From the NCBI GenBank assembly GCA_013306675.1, contig JABLUY010000158.1, positions 1 through 64,000 of the forward strand: a stretch of 64,000 bases of DNA, given 5' to 3'. Positions 1 through 9,585 of this stretch are shown one piece after another. Source of the DNA: Thraustochytrium sp. TN22 (lineage: Eukaryota; Sar; Bigyra; Thraustochytrida; Thraustochytriidae). The translations under genes and the position numbers were made by a program. A model generated the notes under the pieces. That model was not told where the DNA came from and did not search any database. It saw only the letters and a list, made by a program, of their open reading frames with translations. The first letter of the stretch is position 1. Each line of letters begins with the position of its first letter.

Positions 1-84
1 CGGGATTTCCGAAGCCTCTAGGCAGCCGGTCTGAGGCTCATTGCTAGCTGCGCGGCGCGCGGGCTGGCGGCGGGGCGTAGCGAG

Positions 85-381
85 ATGGCGGGCAAGTCGC
101 CGGAGGAGAAGCGCAAGATGCGCAGGCAGCGCAGGAAGAAGAGCTCGGGGGAGCATTTCAAGCAGCCGCTGGAGAAGAAGACCATGCTGGTGCTCAGCTC
201 CGGCGCCACCGTGCAGGTGCCCATGACGCACCCGTCCGTGTTCCCCGTGCTGCGTCTGCGCACGGACCCGGGCAACATGCCGGCGTACATGTCGCCCAAG
301 GCGCTTGAGGCGGAGCGCCTCCGTGAGGAGGCCCGCGAGCAGGAGCGCGCTGCGCAAAAGGCAAACCGCGGCCGGCGCTAA
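85..381 (+). CDS. Small basic protein, possibly mitochondrial ribosomal (bL31m/mL55-like)
   Basis: The frame encodes 98 residues and starts at the first ATG. The N-terminus is very basic (KRKMRRQRRKK). It is followed by LVLSSGATVQVP and a segment ending in RLRTDPGNMPAYM, then a charged Ala/Glu/Arg-rich helical tail. The pattern of a hydrophobic strand, SG-A-T turn, short strand and D-P-G-N before an aromatic tail loosely resembles bL31m or mL55 of mitochondrial ribosomes. That comparison is from memory and is only a suggestion. No clear cleavable presequence is seen. The gene is convergent with the acetyltransferase gene that ends 266 bases downstream. The existence of a gene is more secure than the function. 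Confidence 0.5.
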   Translation: MAGKSPEEKRKMRRQRRKKSSGEHFKQPLEKKTMLVLSSGATVQVPMTHPSVFPVLRLRTDPGNMPAYMSPKALEAERLREEAREQERAAQKANRGRR

Positions 382-647
382 CTTGGTGAGCGAGTGTGGC
401 GGCCTAGCGGAGGGTCTGGCGTCCGCTTCAGGGCTGGTCGTGGGACCCAGGGTTGTCTGCGGATCTGCCCTGCCTGCTTTTCTGCATTTCTGCCAACCAG
501 GTGCAGCCGCAGCGCGCCTGCTGCCTCGGCCCTGGCGTTTGCCACGCAGCGACCAGAAAAGTAGAAACACACAACACAAAGAGAAAGAATAAAGACGAAG
601 CGATCTTGATTGGCGAAAAGGGTCGAGAAAGATGGAAAAGAGAGACG

Positions 648-1814
648 TCATGGGTTGAGTCCTGGGGCCGCCGCAACGGGTGCAGGCCCGAAGAGGCCGT
701 AGAAGAAGGAGGAGACAGAGTCTACAAGCGCAGCCCAGATGGACCGGGGCGGCGCGGCCGGCTCGGCCGCGCCGAGGAACTTGGCATAGAGAAAGGCGTC
801 GTAGGACTGGCCGTTGATGCGGTAGAACTCGCGCAGCGTACGGAGACAGGTGAAGCCGTGCGACGCGTAAAAGCGCAGCGCCGACTCATTGTAGGTGATG
901 ACATGCAGATAGACTGCGGCGCAGCCTGGCGTGGCCTCGGCGCGCGCAATGACGTGGCGCAGCAGGCGGCTGCCAATGCCCGTGCGGCGGCAGGTCGGGT
1001 GCGTCGCCACGGTCAACACATAGCAGCCGAGCCCATAGCCAGCGCGGCGCGAAGCCTCGGACAGCAGCGGCTGCTCCGTGTCGTCCGGACTGAGCGTGCG
1101 CATCTGCGCCGAAATACCGCCCAGCAGCACGGTCTCCATGCCATCGTCATGCGCGTGCACGTGGCCGTCCGGCACCACATATTCGACGCCTGGGTCTGCG
1201 ACTTGGGCTGCAGCGGCGCCCAGCGCGGGCGACGAGACGTCCTCCAAGGATCGCCGCGGCCGCCGCCGCCGCGCAACACGCGTGATGAGTGCCTTGCCAT
1301 GATACACGCGCCTGCTCAGGTCCTCGTAGAATTTGTCGTTGTAGCGCACCGGGAAGCAGATCTCATGCAGGCGTCGCAGCACGCCCACGTCGTAGTCCTG
1401 AATCGCACCAAACATGGCGCCCGTCACGCCGCGCGCCGCCACCGCGGCCGCATCCTCTGCGTCCTCTGCGTCCTCAACGTCCCAGTCCGGCCGCGGTCGC
1501 CGCGAGCTGCCGCTGCCGCTGCAGCCGGCCAGCGGCTCGCTCGAGGCCAGCTCCACGCCCAGCACCGAGGCTTCCTCCTCGCTCAGGAGCTCCTCGTCCG
1601 CCTCCGCCTCCGCCTCCGCGGCGCGCTTCGCGCGCGCAGGCGACGCCGTCCCGGCCTGCAGAGCCTCCCGTCGCAGCTGCTGCTGCTCTCGCCGCTGCGC
1701 AGCGGCCTCTCGCGCCACGTAGATCTCCACGGCGCCCGAATCCGCGCCGAAGTCGCCCTCGTCGCTGCATTCGCCTTCGCCGCCGCCGCGCGCGCGCGCC
1801 CTGCCAGAGAGCAT
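648..1814 (-). CDS. NAA60-like N-alpha-acetyltransferase (GNAT family)
   Basis: The 388-residue product carries a GNAT fold at about residues 137-350. The start region FPVRYNDKFYEDL matches the NAA60 signature (FP-[IV]-x-Y-x-D-x-[FW]-Y). The acetyl-CoA loop is CRRTGIGSRLL at 275-285, followed by VYLHVITYNESALRFY, the beta5/alpha4 region typical of NAA50/NAA60. NAA60 acetylates N-termini of membrane proteins on the cytosolic face of the Golgi and binds membrane through C-terminal amphipathic helices. Here residues 357-376 (SIWAALVDSVSSFFYGLFG) form a comparable helix. A basic disordered insertion at about 181-257 splits the fold, and residues 1-130 are acidic and low-complexity. I chose the ATG at 1814. 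The frame stays open upstream through a poly-Gly-coding GGC run, but there is no ATG at its far end that composition supports. Confidence 0.85.
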   Translation of the reverse strand: MLSGRARARGGGEGECSDEGDFGADSGAVEIYVAREAAAQRREQQQLRREALQAGTASPARAKRAAEAEAEADEELLSEEEASVLGVELASSEPLAGCSGSGSSRRPRPDWDVEDAEDAEDAAAVAARGVTGAMFGAIQDYDVGVLRRLHEICFPVRYNDKFYEDLSRRVYHGKALITRVARRRRPRRSLEDVSSPALGAAAAQVADPGVEYVVPDGHVHAHDDGMETVLLGGISAQMRTLSPDDTEQPLLSEASRRAGYGLGCYVLTVATHPTCRRTGIGSRLLRHVIARAEATPGCAAVYLHVITYNESALRFYASHGFTCLRTLREFYRINGQSYDAFLYAKFLGAAEPAAPPRSIWAALVDSVSSFFYGLFGPAPVAAAPGLNP

Positions 1815-2299
1815 CCTCCCGCCGCCGCCGCCGCCGCCGCCGCCGCGGTGCCGGTCTGCGAGCGGGAGCGAGCGCAACTTGAAGCGCGCAAGAGCGTGAG
1901 TGCAAAACGCTCTTGCGCGCTTCGTCTTTCTGTTTGGTCGTCTGACTGACAAGCAAGAAGAAGCAAGAGAGCGACCGTGACCAGAGACGAAGCTGTCAAA
2001 TGCTCGTCGTCTTCGATCTCGCTGGCGTGCAGGATGGTACCGTACCTGGCCTTGGGTGCTTCTTTCGATGCACGCTTCGAGTGCGCTTCTCCTGCCTACG
2101 GCCGCATGCGCTCGAGCGAAAGTGGCGAAGCGCATGCGCTTGTGCAGTGCGAACGCGGCGGAGGCGCTCGTGGCCATACTTTGGCGCCTTTCTTGCTCTG
2201 CTCCCTTTTCCAATTGAAATCAAAACACCTCGCTGCGCTGCGCTCCACGCAATGAATGCGCGTCAACAAAAAATGACGTCGTCAGAAAAAATTGAGGAT
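1815..2299. other. Intergenic: 5' leader of the acetyltransferase gene with hairpin and GGC run
   Basis: No gene is seen. The part next to the acetyltransferase ATG holds a GCC/GGC triplet run (about 1817-1846). Next comes an AACTTGAA element (about 1875-1883), then a perfect 16-bp inverted repeat at 1881-1896 and 1908-1923. Further out, a 12-bp palindrome AGCGCATGCGCT lies at 2129-2140. The last 90 bases are AT-richer and adjoin the 3' end of the LRR gene. Confidence 0.7.
1881..1923. promoter_or_regulatory. Perfect 16-bp inverted repeat (hairpin or dyad binding site)
   Basis: GAAGCGCGCAAGAGCG at 1881-1896 is exactly reverse-complementary to 1908-1923, with an 11-base spacer. It lies 67-109 bases upstream of the acetyltransferase ATG, so it would fold in the 5' leader RNA or form a dyad in the promoter. 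The left arm overlaps an AACTTGAA element. Confidence 0.6.
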
Positions 2300-3982
2300 T
2301 TACACGAGGTTTCCAAGAACTCCGCCCGAGTCCTCGAGGCTGGGACGCACGAGAACGGCGGCCTCTTGCAGGATGTCACCGCGGGACTGGGCGCGCGCTT
2401 GCAAGCGCGCGTGGGCCTGAGCGCGCGCATCGTCGCGAAGCGCACGCTCCGCGACTTCGAGGTCCTCCTCCGCGTGGCGCTGTGCGAGCTCGTTTTGCTT
2501 GAGGTCGCGCCACACGGAAGGCCGGTCCTGCACCAGGCGGCGCAACTTGCCCACGTAGTCCTCGGTCTCGGCCATGGTGAGGACGCGCCGTTCGAGCGCG
2601 ACCTGCATCTTGGTCAGCTCGTCCTGGTACACGGCGTCGTGGGCACGGTCGGCCTGGTCGAAGATCGCCTGCCATTGCTTGTGGCCGTCAAGCGAGGCGA
2701 TGAAGGAGGCGTCGTACTGACGCGGGTCCTCGGCGAGGTCCTGGACATAGCGAATGCAGTCGTCAAGCTCGGACTCCATGCTCTGTCTGTACTGCGTGAA
2801 GGCGGCCTCGATCTCTGCCTCGCGCTTGCGCAGCATGTCGAGCGCGATCTGCTTCTGCTTGGCCTCGCGCTCGATCCATCGCATGTAATAGGTGCTGGTC
2901 TGGTGTACGATGAAGTCGAGGTCCGCTTGAACCTTGCGCGTGCGCCAATGGTCGCGCACCGCGCGCGTCACCTTCAGGTTATCGAACTTGAGGATGGCCG
3001 GGTTCTCCAGGATGACCATCTTGTAGTTGCGCTCCTGGGCCAGCGGGTTCTGCAGAAGCTTGACGTCCTCCAGATTGGGGAGGCACAGCAGGATGTCGCG
3101 CACCTCGAGCAGATCGCCGAGCTGGTTGCTGGTCAGGTCAAGGCTGCGAAGGCTTGGCATACGCGCCAGCTCCAAGACGTCTTGCAGCTTGTTGTGCGCG
3201 AGCCCGAGCGTCTCCAGCGCCTCCAGGCCGGCGAGGCCCCGCAACACGGCCAGTGCATTCCCGCGGAGGAGCAGCGTGCGCAAGTGTGGCAGGTGCGGCA
3301 TGAGGGGCAGCGTGACGAGGGCGTTGTTGCTGAGGTCCAGCTCTTGCAGCGCCCCGCAGTGCTCCAAGAAACCGGGCGGAAGCTGCTGCACGCCGTTGCG
3401 CGCGAGTCTGAGCACCGTCAGGTTCTGGAAGCCTGCAAAGGCGCCGGGCGCCGTGATCTGATTGATGGACAGGTCCAGGAACCGCAGGCTTGCGGCGCAC
3501 ACGTCAAGCGCCGGTGGCACGCGCTCGAAGTAGTTGAGCGACGCATCCACGGCGACGAAGCTGTATCGCTCCACGTCAAAGTCGAGCTCGCTGCTGTCTC
3601 GCAGCCGGCACATGTGAATATCGGCGTGAGCCAGCTGCCGCGCGTCCGCGGCGTCGCCTCTGAGGCGCTCCTGTTCGTCCTCTGAGACGTGCCAGCTGCG
3701 CAGGAGCCTGGCATGTGTCGCGTTGCCCGCGTCGAGCACTTTGGTACGCGCCGGCACCACGCTGACGTCCACCTCGCCACCCTTGGGCCCTGCCAAGATG
3801 TTGCGCGCTCCCATGAGCAGCGCGTGTCGCTTGCGCTGTTGCGCTGGCCGTCGCGGCGCTTCTAACTTTTTCTTGGAAGTGTCCTCATCAGTCTCGGCAT
3901 CCTGTTGCAGCTCCTGCTGCAGCTCCTGCTGCAGCTCCTGCTGCTCTTCGTACTCATTCTCGAGTTCCTGCTGCTTCATCAT
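2300..3982 (-). CDS. Leucine-rich-repeat and coiled-coil protein
   Basis: The 560-residue product begins at an ATG pair (3982 or 3979), with a Gln/Glu-rich start encoded by CTGCAGCTC-type repeats. Leucine-rich repeats follow at about residues 145-330, for example LRFLDLSINQIT, LTVLRLARNGVQQLP and LQELDLSNNALVTLP. An LRR-cap-like segment ends in ENPAILKFDN. The rest, to about residue 540, is charged alpha-helix or coiled coil (WIEREAKQKQIALDMLRKRE). LRR plus coiled coil occurs in axonemal proteins such as dynein regulatory complex subunits, but I cannot assign an ortholog. It lies downstream of, and in the same direction as, the acetyltransferase gene. The frame is open upstream to about 4441, but composition there is unlike coding sequence. 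Confidence 0.75.
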   Translation of the reverse strand: MMKQQELENEYEEQQELQQELQQELQQDAETDEDTSKKKLEAPRRPAQQRKRHALLMGARNILAGPKGGEVDVSVVPARTKVLDAGNATHARLLRSWHVSEDEQERLRGDAADARQLAHADIHMCRLRDSSELDFDVERYSFVAVDASLNYFERVPPALDVCAASLRFLDLSINQITAPGAFAGFQNLTVLRLARNGVQQLPPGFLEHCGALQELDLSNNALVTLPLMPHLPHLRTLLLRGNALAVLRGLAGLEALETLGLAHNKLQDVLELARMPSLRSLDLTSNQLGDLLEVRDILLCLPNLEDVKLLQNPLAQERNYKMVILENPAILKFDNLKVTRAVRDHWRTRKVQADLDFIVHQTSTYYMRWIEREAKQKQIALDMLRKREAEIEAAFTQYRQSMESELDDCIRYVQDLAEDPRQYDASFIASLDGHKQWQAIFDQADRAHDAVYQDELTKMQVALERRVLTMAETEDYVGKLRRLVQDRPSVWRDLKQNELAQRHAEEDLEVAERALRDDARAQAHARLQARAQSRGDILQEAAVLVRPSLEDSGGVLGNLV

Positions 3983-4994
3983 TTGCAGCTTGCTACACAC
4001 GATGAACGAACGGTCATCAAATTTTTCGTGCACGAAATCATAATAAAGAAGAAAGAGAGAAGACAGGAGAAACGGAGAACTTCGACATTCACATGTTGTG
4101 ACGTGACATGCAGCGCGCCAGCCTGTTCCAGGACCAGCATCTCCGCGCGTTGCGTCGCCCGCTGACTGCGCCGGTCCCGGCACGATGGCCGTCCGGCTTG
4201 GTTCAAGCTTGCAACGCTGAAAAGGAGCGAATGACCAGTGAATGCCAGCGGCATCCTCCGCCCTTGCATAGGCTGAAAGCGGCTGCTGCGGCCATTGACA
4301 ACGAGCACGCCTCTTTGCGCACGCAGCCGCTGCAGCCACAATGTCGATGATGGCGGTCCACCAGTGCCTCACTCGTTGACTTCCATCCATCCCGGTCCAT
4401 CTCTCTGACTCATCATGATGAGTAAGACAGCACGCACTCACAGGCGACGAGCACGCACTGCAGCGCGAGCTCAGTGGCAGTGGCAGCAGCTCACATGCTT
4501 TTGGCCATGGTGGCGGCGACGGTCCGGCTCAGCCAGGCTCGGGCTCGCCGCGGCGCCGCGAGTTCGTGCATAAAATCGACGGCGTCCTCGTAGACATCGA
4601 GCACTTGGACTGGCCGCACTGCCTGCAGTGGCACTGGTGCCGCGAGTGGCAGCAATCACAAGCAGCAGCAACAGCAGCAGCAGCAGGAGTGCCAAGAGCC
4701 GCAAAATAACTAACTTAGCAAGCTAGAGCTCGAGCGTGCGGACTCGGACGTTGATCCGCCGTTTGTCGCGCGCTGTGACTCTTTGTCACCCCAAAACGAT
4801 CTGGGCCGGGCCTGTCTTGGAGGCGCATCAGAATCCTGTTTGTGGCGCGCGCGCGCAGCCTGGTGGGCGGCGCGCAGAACGGCGCGCAGAGCGGCGCGAG
4901 GCCGCGGCAGAGCGGCAGCAGCCGGCAGGAGCTGGCAGGAGCTGGCAGCGACGGCCTGGCGCGTAGCGAGGCCACGTAGGTCGAATCGGGCGCC
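3983..4994. other. Intergenic, divergent promoter region
   Basis: This 1 kb separates the divergent LRR and AMP deaminase genes. It contains an AT-richer stretch at about 4010-4080 next to the LRR start and a CAG-rich microsatellite at about 4656-4690. A minus-strand frame at 4471-4704 looks like a signal peptide, but its poly-Leu comes from the CAG run and it lacks an upstream ATG. No other gene is supported. Confidence 0.6.
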
Positions 4995-7565
4995 ATGGCG
5001 GAGCGCAACGACGCGGAGGACCCGTCGCCGGCGCTGGCGCAGCTGAGCGGGCAGCAGCAGGCGCAGACGGACGAGCAGGGCGTGGCCCTGCCTCCGGCAC
5101 CCCTGTCGCCGCTCATGGTGGGGTCGCCGGAGGTGGGCGCGGTGGCCGGGTCGGCGAGCCAGCCGTCGTCGACGCGGTCCGTGGGCTCGCAGAGCCCGCG
5201 CGCGCGCGGCGTGCCGATGATGGCGCTCGACGCGGAGCAGGAGGAGATGCAGTCGCGGCAGAGCGCCATGGAGCGCGAGAAGATGCAGGTTTTCAACCTG
5301 ATCCGGCGCAAGCAGAGCGTGGGGCGGTCGCCCAGCCCGCGGCGGCGCAGTAGCAGCATGGGCCACGAGGCGGCCGGGACCGCGTTTGCCTTCGTGGCGC
5401 CCGGCGAGGACCAGCGCGGCCCGGGCAACGGGCTGTCGGCCGAGGGCGCGCCGACCACCGGCGCTGCCGGCGTGTCCGCGCCCGTGCCGTTCACGGACAG
5501 CGAGGCCGGGGCCGAGAGCACGGGCGGCGGCGGCCGCACGGAGGACGCGCTGGCGGAGATCTTCGTGCCGGACATCCCCGTGCACGGACAAGACGATGCG
5601 GAGCTGCAGGCGGCGATGGAGCAGTTCCAGCGCGTGCGCGTGGATGACTCGGCGGGGCCGGTGCCCCTGGAGATGAAGGAGGTGTGCCGGCGGCTGCTGG
5701 AGGCGACGGAGTTTCGGCAAAAGTACCAGGGCAACAGCCACGCCGGCACGGCGTACTGGGGCGGGCTGGACAAGGCCAAGTTTGAGGCGGCGTACGCGGC
5801 GGAGCAGGAGGAGATGCTGCAGCGCAAGGACCGCGGCGCGCTGCGGCGGCGCCTGGACCCGCCGTTCCGGCCGTTTCCGGAGAGCGAGGAGGAGAGCCTG
5901 TGGTCGCCACGCGCGCACAAGCTGGGGCCGTCGGACTTCCAGGTGGGCTTCGTGGACGGCGTGATGCAGGTGGTGCCGGGCGAGGGTGCGCGCGCTCTCA
6001 TGGGTGGCGAGGAGAAGCTGCCGCAGCCGCCGTCGGTGGCGGAGTTCTACGACGACCTCTTCACGCTGGTGGGCACGGTGCACGACGCGGCGTGCAAATC
6101 GGTGTGCTTCCAGCGGCTGCAGCTGCTGGAGTCGCTCTTCTCGCTGCACCGGCTGCTCAACGCGGAGCGCGAGAACGAGGTGCAAAAGGCGGTGCCGCAC
6201 CGTGACTTTTACAACGTGCGCAAGGTGGACACGCACATCCACCACTCGGCCATCATGAACCAAAAGCATCTGCTGCGGTTCATCAAGAGCAAGCTGCGCA
6301 AGTGCCCGAACGAGGTGGTCATCAAGCGCGACGGCAAGTTCCTGACGCTGTCGGAGGTCTTCCGCTCGCTGAGCCTGACGGCGTACGACCTGAGCATCGA
6401 CACGTTGGACATGCACGCGAACGACACCTTTCACCGGTTCGACCGGTTCAACCTCAAGTACAATCCGGTGGGCGAGTCGCGGCTTCGCGAGATCTTCCTC
6501 AAGACCGACAACCTGCTGGGCGGCCGGTACCTGGCGGAGATCACGCAGGAGGTCTTCGAAGACGCGGAGGCGAACAAGTACGTCATGATGGAGCCGCGTG
6601 TGTCCGTGTACGGGCGCAACCTGCTGGAGTGGGCCAAGCTTGGCGCCTGGTACGCCAGCAACAAGCTGGCCTCGCCCAACGTGCGCTGGATGGTCCAGGT
6701 GCCGCGCCTGTATGCCGTGTACAAGGCCATGGGCCTGGTGAAGAACTTCCAAGACATGCTCACCAACATCTTCGAGCCGCTCTTCGCCGTCACGCTTGAC
6801 CCGGCCTCCAACCCGGAGCTGGACAACTTTCTCAACATGGTCACGGGCTTCGACTGCGTCGACGACGAGTCCAAGCTCGAGCGCCACTCGTACCAGAGCC
6901 TGCCCGTGCCGGCTGAGTGGGACAACCCGGAGAACCCGCCCTACTCGTACTGGGTGTACTACATTTACGCCAACCTGTACTCGCTCAACGCGCTGCGCCG
7001 CAAGCTCCACATGTCCGAGTTCTCCTTCCGCCCGCACGCCGGCGAGGCCGGTGACTTCAACAACCTTGCCGCCACCTTTCTTTGCGCCGACAGCATCAAC
7101 CACGGCATTTTGCTGCGCAAGGCGCCCACGCTGCAGTACCTGTACTACCTCACGCAGATTGGCCTCGCTGTCTCACCTACCTCCAACTGCAAGCTCTTCC
7201 TCGACTACCAGGCCAACCCGTTCCCGGCCTTCTTCGCGCGTGGTCTCAACGTTTCGCTCTCGACCGACGACCCGCTCCTGCTCCACCTTTCCAAGGACCC
7301 GCTCGTCGAGGAGTACAGCATCGCCTCGCAGATTTGGCGCCTCTCCTCCACCGACGTGTGCGAGATTGCACGCAACTCTGTGCTCCAGTCCGGTTACGAG
7401 CATCCCTACAAGCGCCACTTCCTCGGCGACGGCTACCTCGATGTCGACGCCGACACTGGCGGCAACAACATCACCCACACCAACGTTCCCAACATTCGCA
7501 TCATCTATCGCCGCGAGCGCCTCGAGCAGGAATGGGATTTCGTTCGCTCCAGGGCGCACTCTTGA
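4995..7565 (+). CDS. AMP deaminase
   Basis: The 856-residue enzyme hydrolyses AMP to IMP and ammonia in the cytosol (purine nucleotide cycle). Residues 1 to about 330 are low-complexity and probably regulatory. The catalytic region begins near DDLFTLVGTVHDAACKSV. It contains the zinc-site motif KVDTHIHHSAIMNQKHLLRF (about 408-427), the RPHAGEAGD block and SLSTDDPLLLHLSKDPLVEE (about 753-772). It continues through the C-terminal EIARNSVLQSGYEH and NVPNIRI-Y-R segments. All metal and base-contact motifs known for the family are present and colinear. Length fits eukaryotic AMPDs. The start is the ATG 13 bases after a GC-rich leader. The GC-rich strand opposite is also open over most of its length but is a shadow. 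Confidence 0.97.
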   Translation: MAERNDAEDPSPALAQLSGQQQAQTDEQGVALPPAPLSPLMVGSPEVGAVAGSASQPSSTRSVGSQSPRARGVPMMALDAEQEEMQSRQSAMEREKMQVFNLIRRKQSVGRSPSPRRRSSSMGHEAAGTAFAFVAPGEDQRGPGNGLSAEGAPTTGAAGVSAPVPFTDSEAGAESTGGGGRTEDALAEIFVPDIPVHGQDDAELQAAMEQFQRVRVDDSAGPVPLEMKEVCRRLLEATEFRQKYQGNSHAGTAYWGGLDKAKFEAAYAAEQEEMLQRKDRGALRRRLDPPFRPFPESEEESLWSPRAHKLGPSDFQVGFVDGVMQVVPGEGARALMGGEEKLPQPPSVAEFYDDLFTLVGTVHDAACKSVCFQRLQLLESLFSLHRLLNAERENEVQKAVPHRDFYNVRKVDTHIHHSAIMNQKHLLRFIKSKLRKCPNEVVIKRDGKFLTLSEVFRSLSLTAYDLSIDTLDMHANDTFHRFDRFNLKYNPVGESRLREIFLKTDNLLGGRYLAEITQEVFEDAEANKYVMMEPRVSVYGRNLLEWAKLGAWYASNKLASPNVRWMVQVPRLYAVYKAMGLVKNFQDMLTNIFEPLFAVTLDPASNPELDNFLNMVTGFDCVDDESKLERHSYQSLPVPAEWDNPENPPYSYWVYYIYANLYSLNALRRKLHMSEFSFRPHAGEAGDFNNLAATFLCADSINHGILLRKAPTLQYLYYLTQIGLAVSPTSNCKLFLDYQANPFPAFFARGLNVSLSTDDPLLLHLSKDPLVEEYSIASQIWRLSSTDVCEIARNSVLQSGYEHPYKRHFLGDGYLDVDADTGGNNITHTNVPNIRIIYRRERLEQEWDFVRSRAHS

Positions 7566-8456
7566 CTTTTCATAATAGGCTTTTACAAATCAGGCGATCA
7601 CTGGCTCACTGCAATGGAAACGAAGACCCGCGTCGATCGCCGGCGGGGGCGCTCCTGGAAGAAGGCGCGCCACGGGCGTGGTGGTGACGGACAGTGCAGT
7701 GGTGGGAGTCAATTTCCAGTGAGCCAGGCCCCAAGGCCAGTAGCCATAGTAAGCCAGCCTCACAATCCCCAGCCAGGTCAGCGCAGGCCGCGGAGTCACG
7801 GACCACGTCACGCTGCCTCACGCAGCGCACTGGCGCCGTCACGCCGTGGGAGCAAGTTCGACAGCCTTTGACAGACGGGCTCGCTGTCAGAGCAAACGGT
7901 GCAACCTCCGCTCCATCATGGTCCAAAGCAGTTGAACCGTTGCGTGGAGTCACTGGAGTGTTGAATGCGATACCAGGAGTCGGTGCCACTAGCTGGCACT
8001 GGCTGGGGGCAGTGTTTATGAAGACCTGACGCCACCGTGGTCGGAGCGCGCGCTGCGGAGGCCGCCCGGCGCCTCGCGGCGCGCTTGCCGCTCCGTGTCC
8101 TCTCCGACCACGTCGCACAGCTGAGTCTCAGCTGCCAGAGGGCGAGTCGGAGTCGGAGTCGGCAGAGCGTGACGCGGGCTGGGTTCAAGTCGTGCAGAAC
8201 CGCAAGCAAGCCTTGTTGATCAGTGAGAGATCACTGGCAGGGATCTGGCTGGGAAGAGCAGAGGCAGGTCTCGGGCCGTTGGGACGTGAACTCTTCTGCA
8301 CTGGCGACAGCGGCGAGGGCCGCGAGCGGTGCGTGTCACGTGTGCAGTGGCGCGCAACGGTGGCCCCTGCGTGACTCTTCGCAAAACCAGGTCCGAGTCC
8401 AAACCGCGATTGGGACTAGCGGCACTGGCAGTGGAGGCGCACTGGCCGCCAGGGGC
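7566..8456. other. Intergenic stretch without a supported gene
   Basis: About 890 bases follow the AMP deaminase stop. A short GAGTCG repeat (three units) lies at about 8144-8163. Open frames on both strands here start with non-ATG codons or have unconvincing composition. I see no RNA gene. Confidence 0.5.
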
Positions 8457-9209
8457 ATGATGTGCACGGCGCTCGGGCTATGGCGCCAGGCGCCGTGGCG
8501 CAGCTTGCTGCACGTGGTGAGCGCGCTGGCATGGAGGGGCACCTTGCTGCGCCTGCGGCTCTCGGAGGATTGGGCCCGCCTTGATACGGCGCCCGAGGCG
8601 CTGGCCGGCTCGAGATGTTCCTTGCTGGTTAGCGTGCAGGGCGTGGTCCTGACCGGCGGCGCCAGCGGGCCGTGCGGGGCGGAGACTGTGGACGTGGACT
8701 CCATGCTCGGTCTGCTGGGTGAGCTGGATGACCTTCACCTGATACGAAACCTCATGGTCGCTGCCAAGGTCTGCATCTTTCTCTGCATTCTCAACAGCAT
8801 TGCCGTCTTCTTCCGGTTGCCAAACGCCGAGCTCGCTGAGATGCTTATCTCGTTCATCGTGGTGCTCGTCTCCACGTGGTGCGTCCTCACGACCTGGCAG
8901 CTGCAAGAGGAGATTCTGGGCATGCATGGCGCCGTCGTCGAGACGACGGTCATCCCTACGCTTCTCATCGTGATGTGGAGCGAGGCTCTTTCCCACGCCA
9001 TGGCGCTTGCGCTCGAATTTACGCAGGAAAGCCAGAGCTGCAGCGAAGATGTCTTGGACACGGAGTCAGCGATCGACGCAGCCTACGGCGATGCCAACGG
9101 CAAGGTTCTTTTCAATGGGCCTGCGGAGGGCGACCTTCCCAAGCTGATGGTCGAAGAAAAGGCCGCGGATGCGTCTGACTTGAATGCTCCTCTCTTGCTC
9201 CATGTTTGA
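8457..9209 (+). CDS. Small multi-pass membrane protein, unknown
   Basis: Starting at the ATG pair 8457/8460, the frame encodes 250 residues. Three hydrophobic segments are visible: one containing VAAKVCIFLCILNSIAVFF, one containing EMLISFIVVLVSTWCVLTTW, and one around VIPTLLIVMWSEALSHAMAL. The N-terminal 100 residues are arginine-rich then polar. The C-terminus is acidic and ends in DLNAPLLLHV. I do not recognise the family; a channel or receptor fragment is possible. The frame extends upstream only to a GTG, so the ATG is preferred. Codon usage is somewhat less GC-rich than that of AMP deaminase. Confidence 0.65.
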   Translation: MMCTALGLWRQAPWRSLLHVVSALAWRGTLLRLRLSEDWARLDTAPEALAGSRCSLLVSVQGVVLTGGASGPCGAETVDVDSMLGLLGELDDLHLIRNLMVAAKVCIFLCILNSIAVFFRLPNAELAEMLISFIVVLVSTWCVLTTWQLQEEILGMHGAVVETTVIPTLLIVMWSEALSHAMALALEFTQESQSCSEDVLDTESAIDAAYGDANGKVLFNGPAEGDLPKLMVEEKAADASDLNAPLLLHV

Positions 9210-9585
9210 CGGATCCTGCGATGAATCGTGTATTTGAAAGTATTTAAGGTTGCTCTGAAGACCAGACGAGGCCGGGGAAATGGAATCGGGAAGTCACGCG
9301 ATGCGGCTTGGTTCGACTCCACACGACGCGAGCGCCTCGAAAGCGCAAGACAAACTCAACGCGACGCGACGCGCAACGCGATGCGATACCAACGCAACGA
9401 ACGCAAGTCAACGCAAAGAGGCGCCTCGCCTCGTTTCGCCTCGTCGCGCCACGCAAGGCAAGGCAAGGCAAGGCAAGGCAAGGCAACGCCACACGACACG
9501 ACACGACGCGATGCGATGTGATGCGACGCGCAACGCGGAAAAGCACACACGCATAGATCCAGAGACTGAGAGACTGTCATCATGG
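9210..9585. repeat. Low-complexity intergenic block with AAGGC and CGACGCG-type repeats
   Basis: Between two convergent genes lies a simple-sequence block. It holds a GCGACGCGACGCG-like stretch (about 9355-9400), a pure AAGGC pentamer array (about 9457-9485) and an ACACG array (about 9490-9507). These make all frames look partly open but encode only repetitive residues. A GGTTCGACTCC string at about 9309 resembles a tRNA B box, but flanking bases do not form a T-stem. Confidence 0.7.

Noticed and set aside
4471-4704. Small minus-strand frame with a perfect-looking poly-Leu signal peptide
   Set aside because: The poly-Leu is the reverse of a CAG microsatellite, the frame starts with TTG, and the rest has no protein-like features.
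9309-9319. GGTTCGACTCC, resembling a tRNA B box
   Set aside because: Flanking bases do not form a T-stem and no acceptor or anticodon arm could be folded. Similar strings near 8181 and 30014 also failed.
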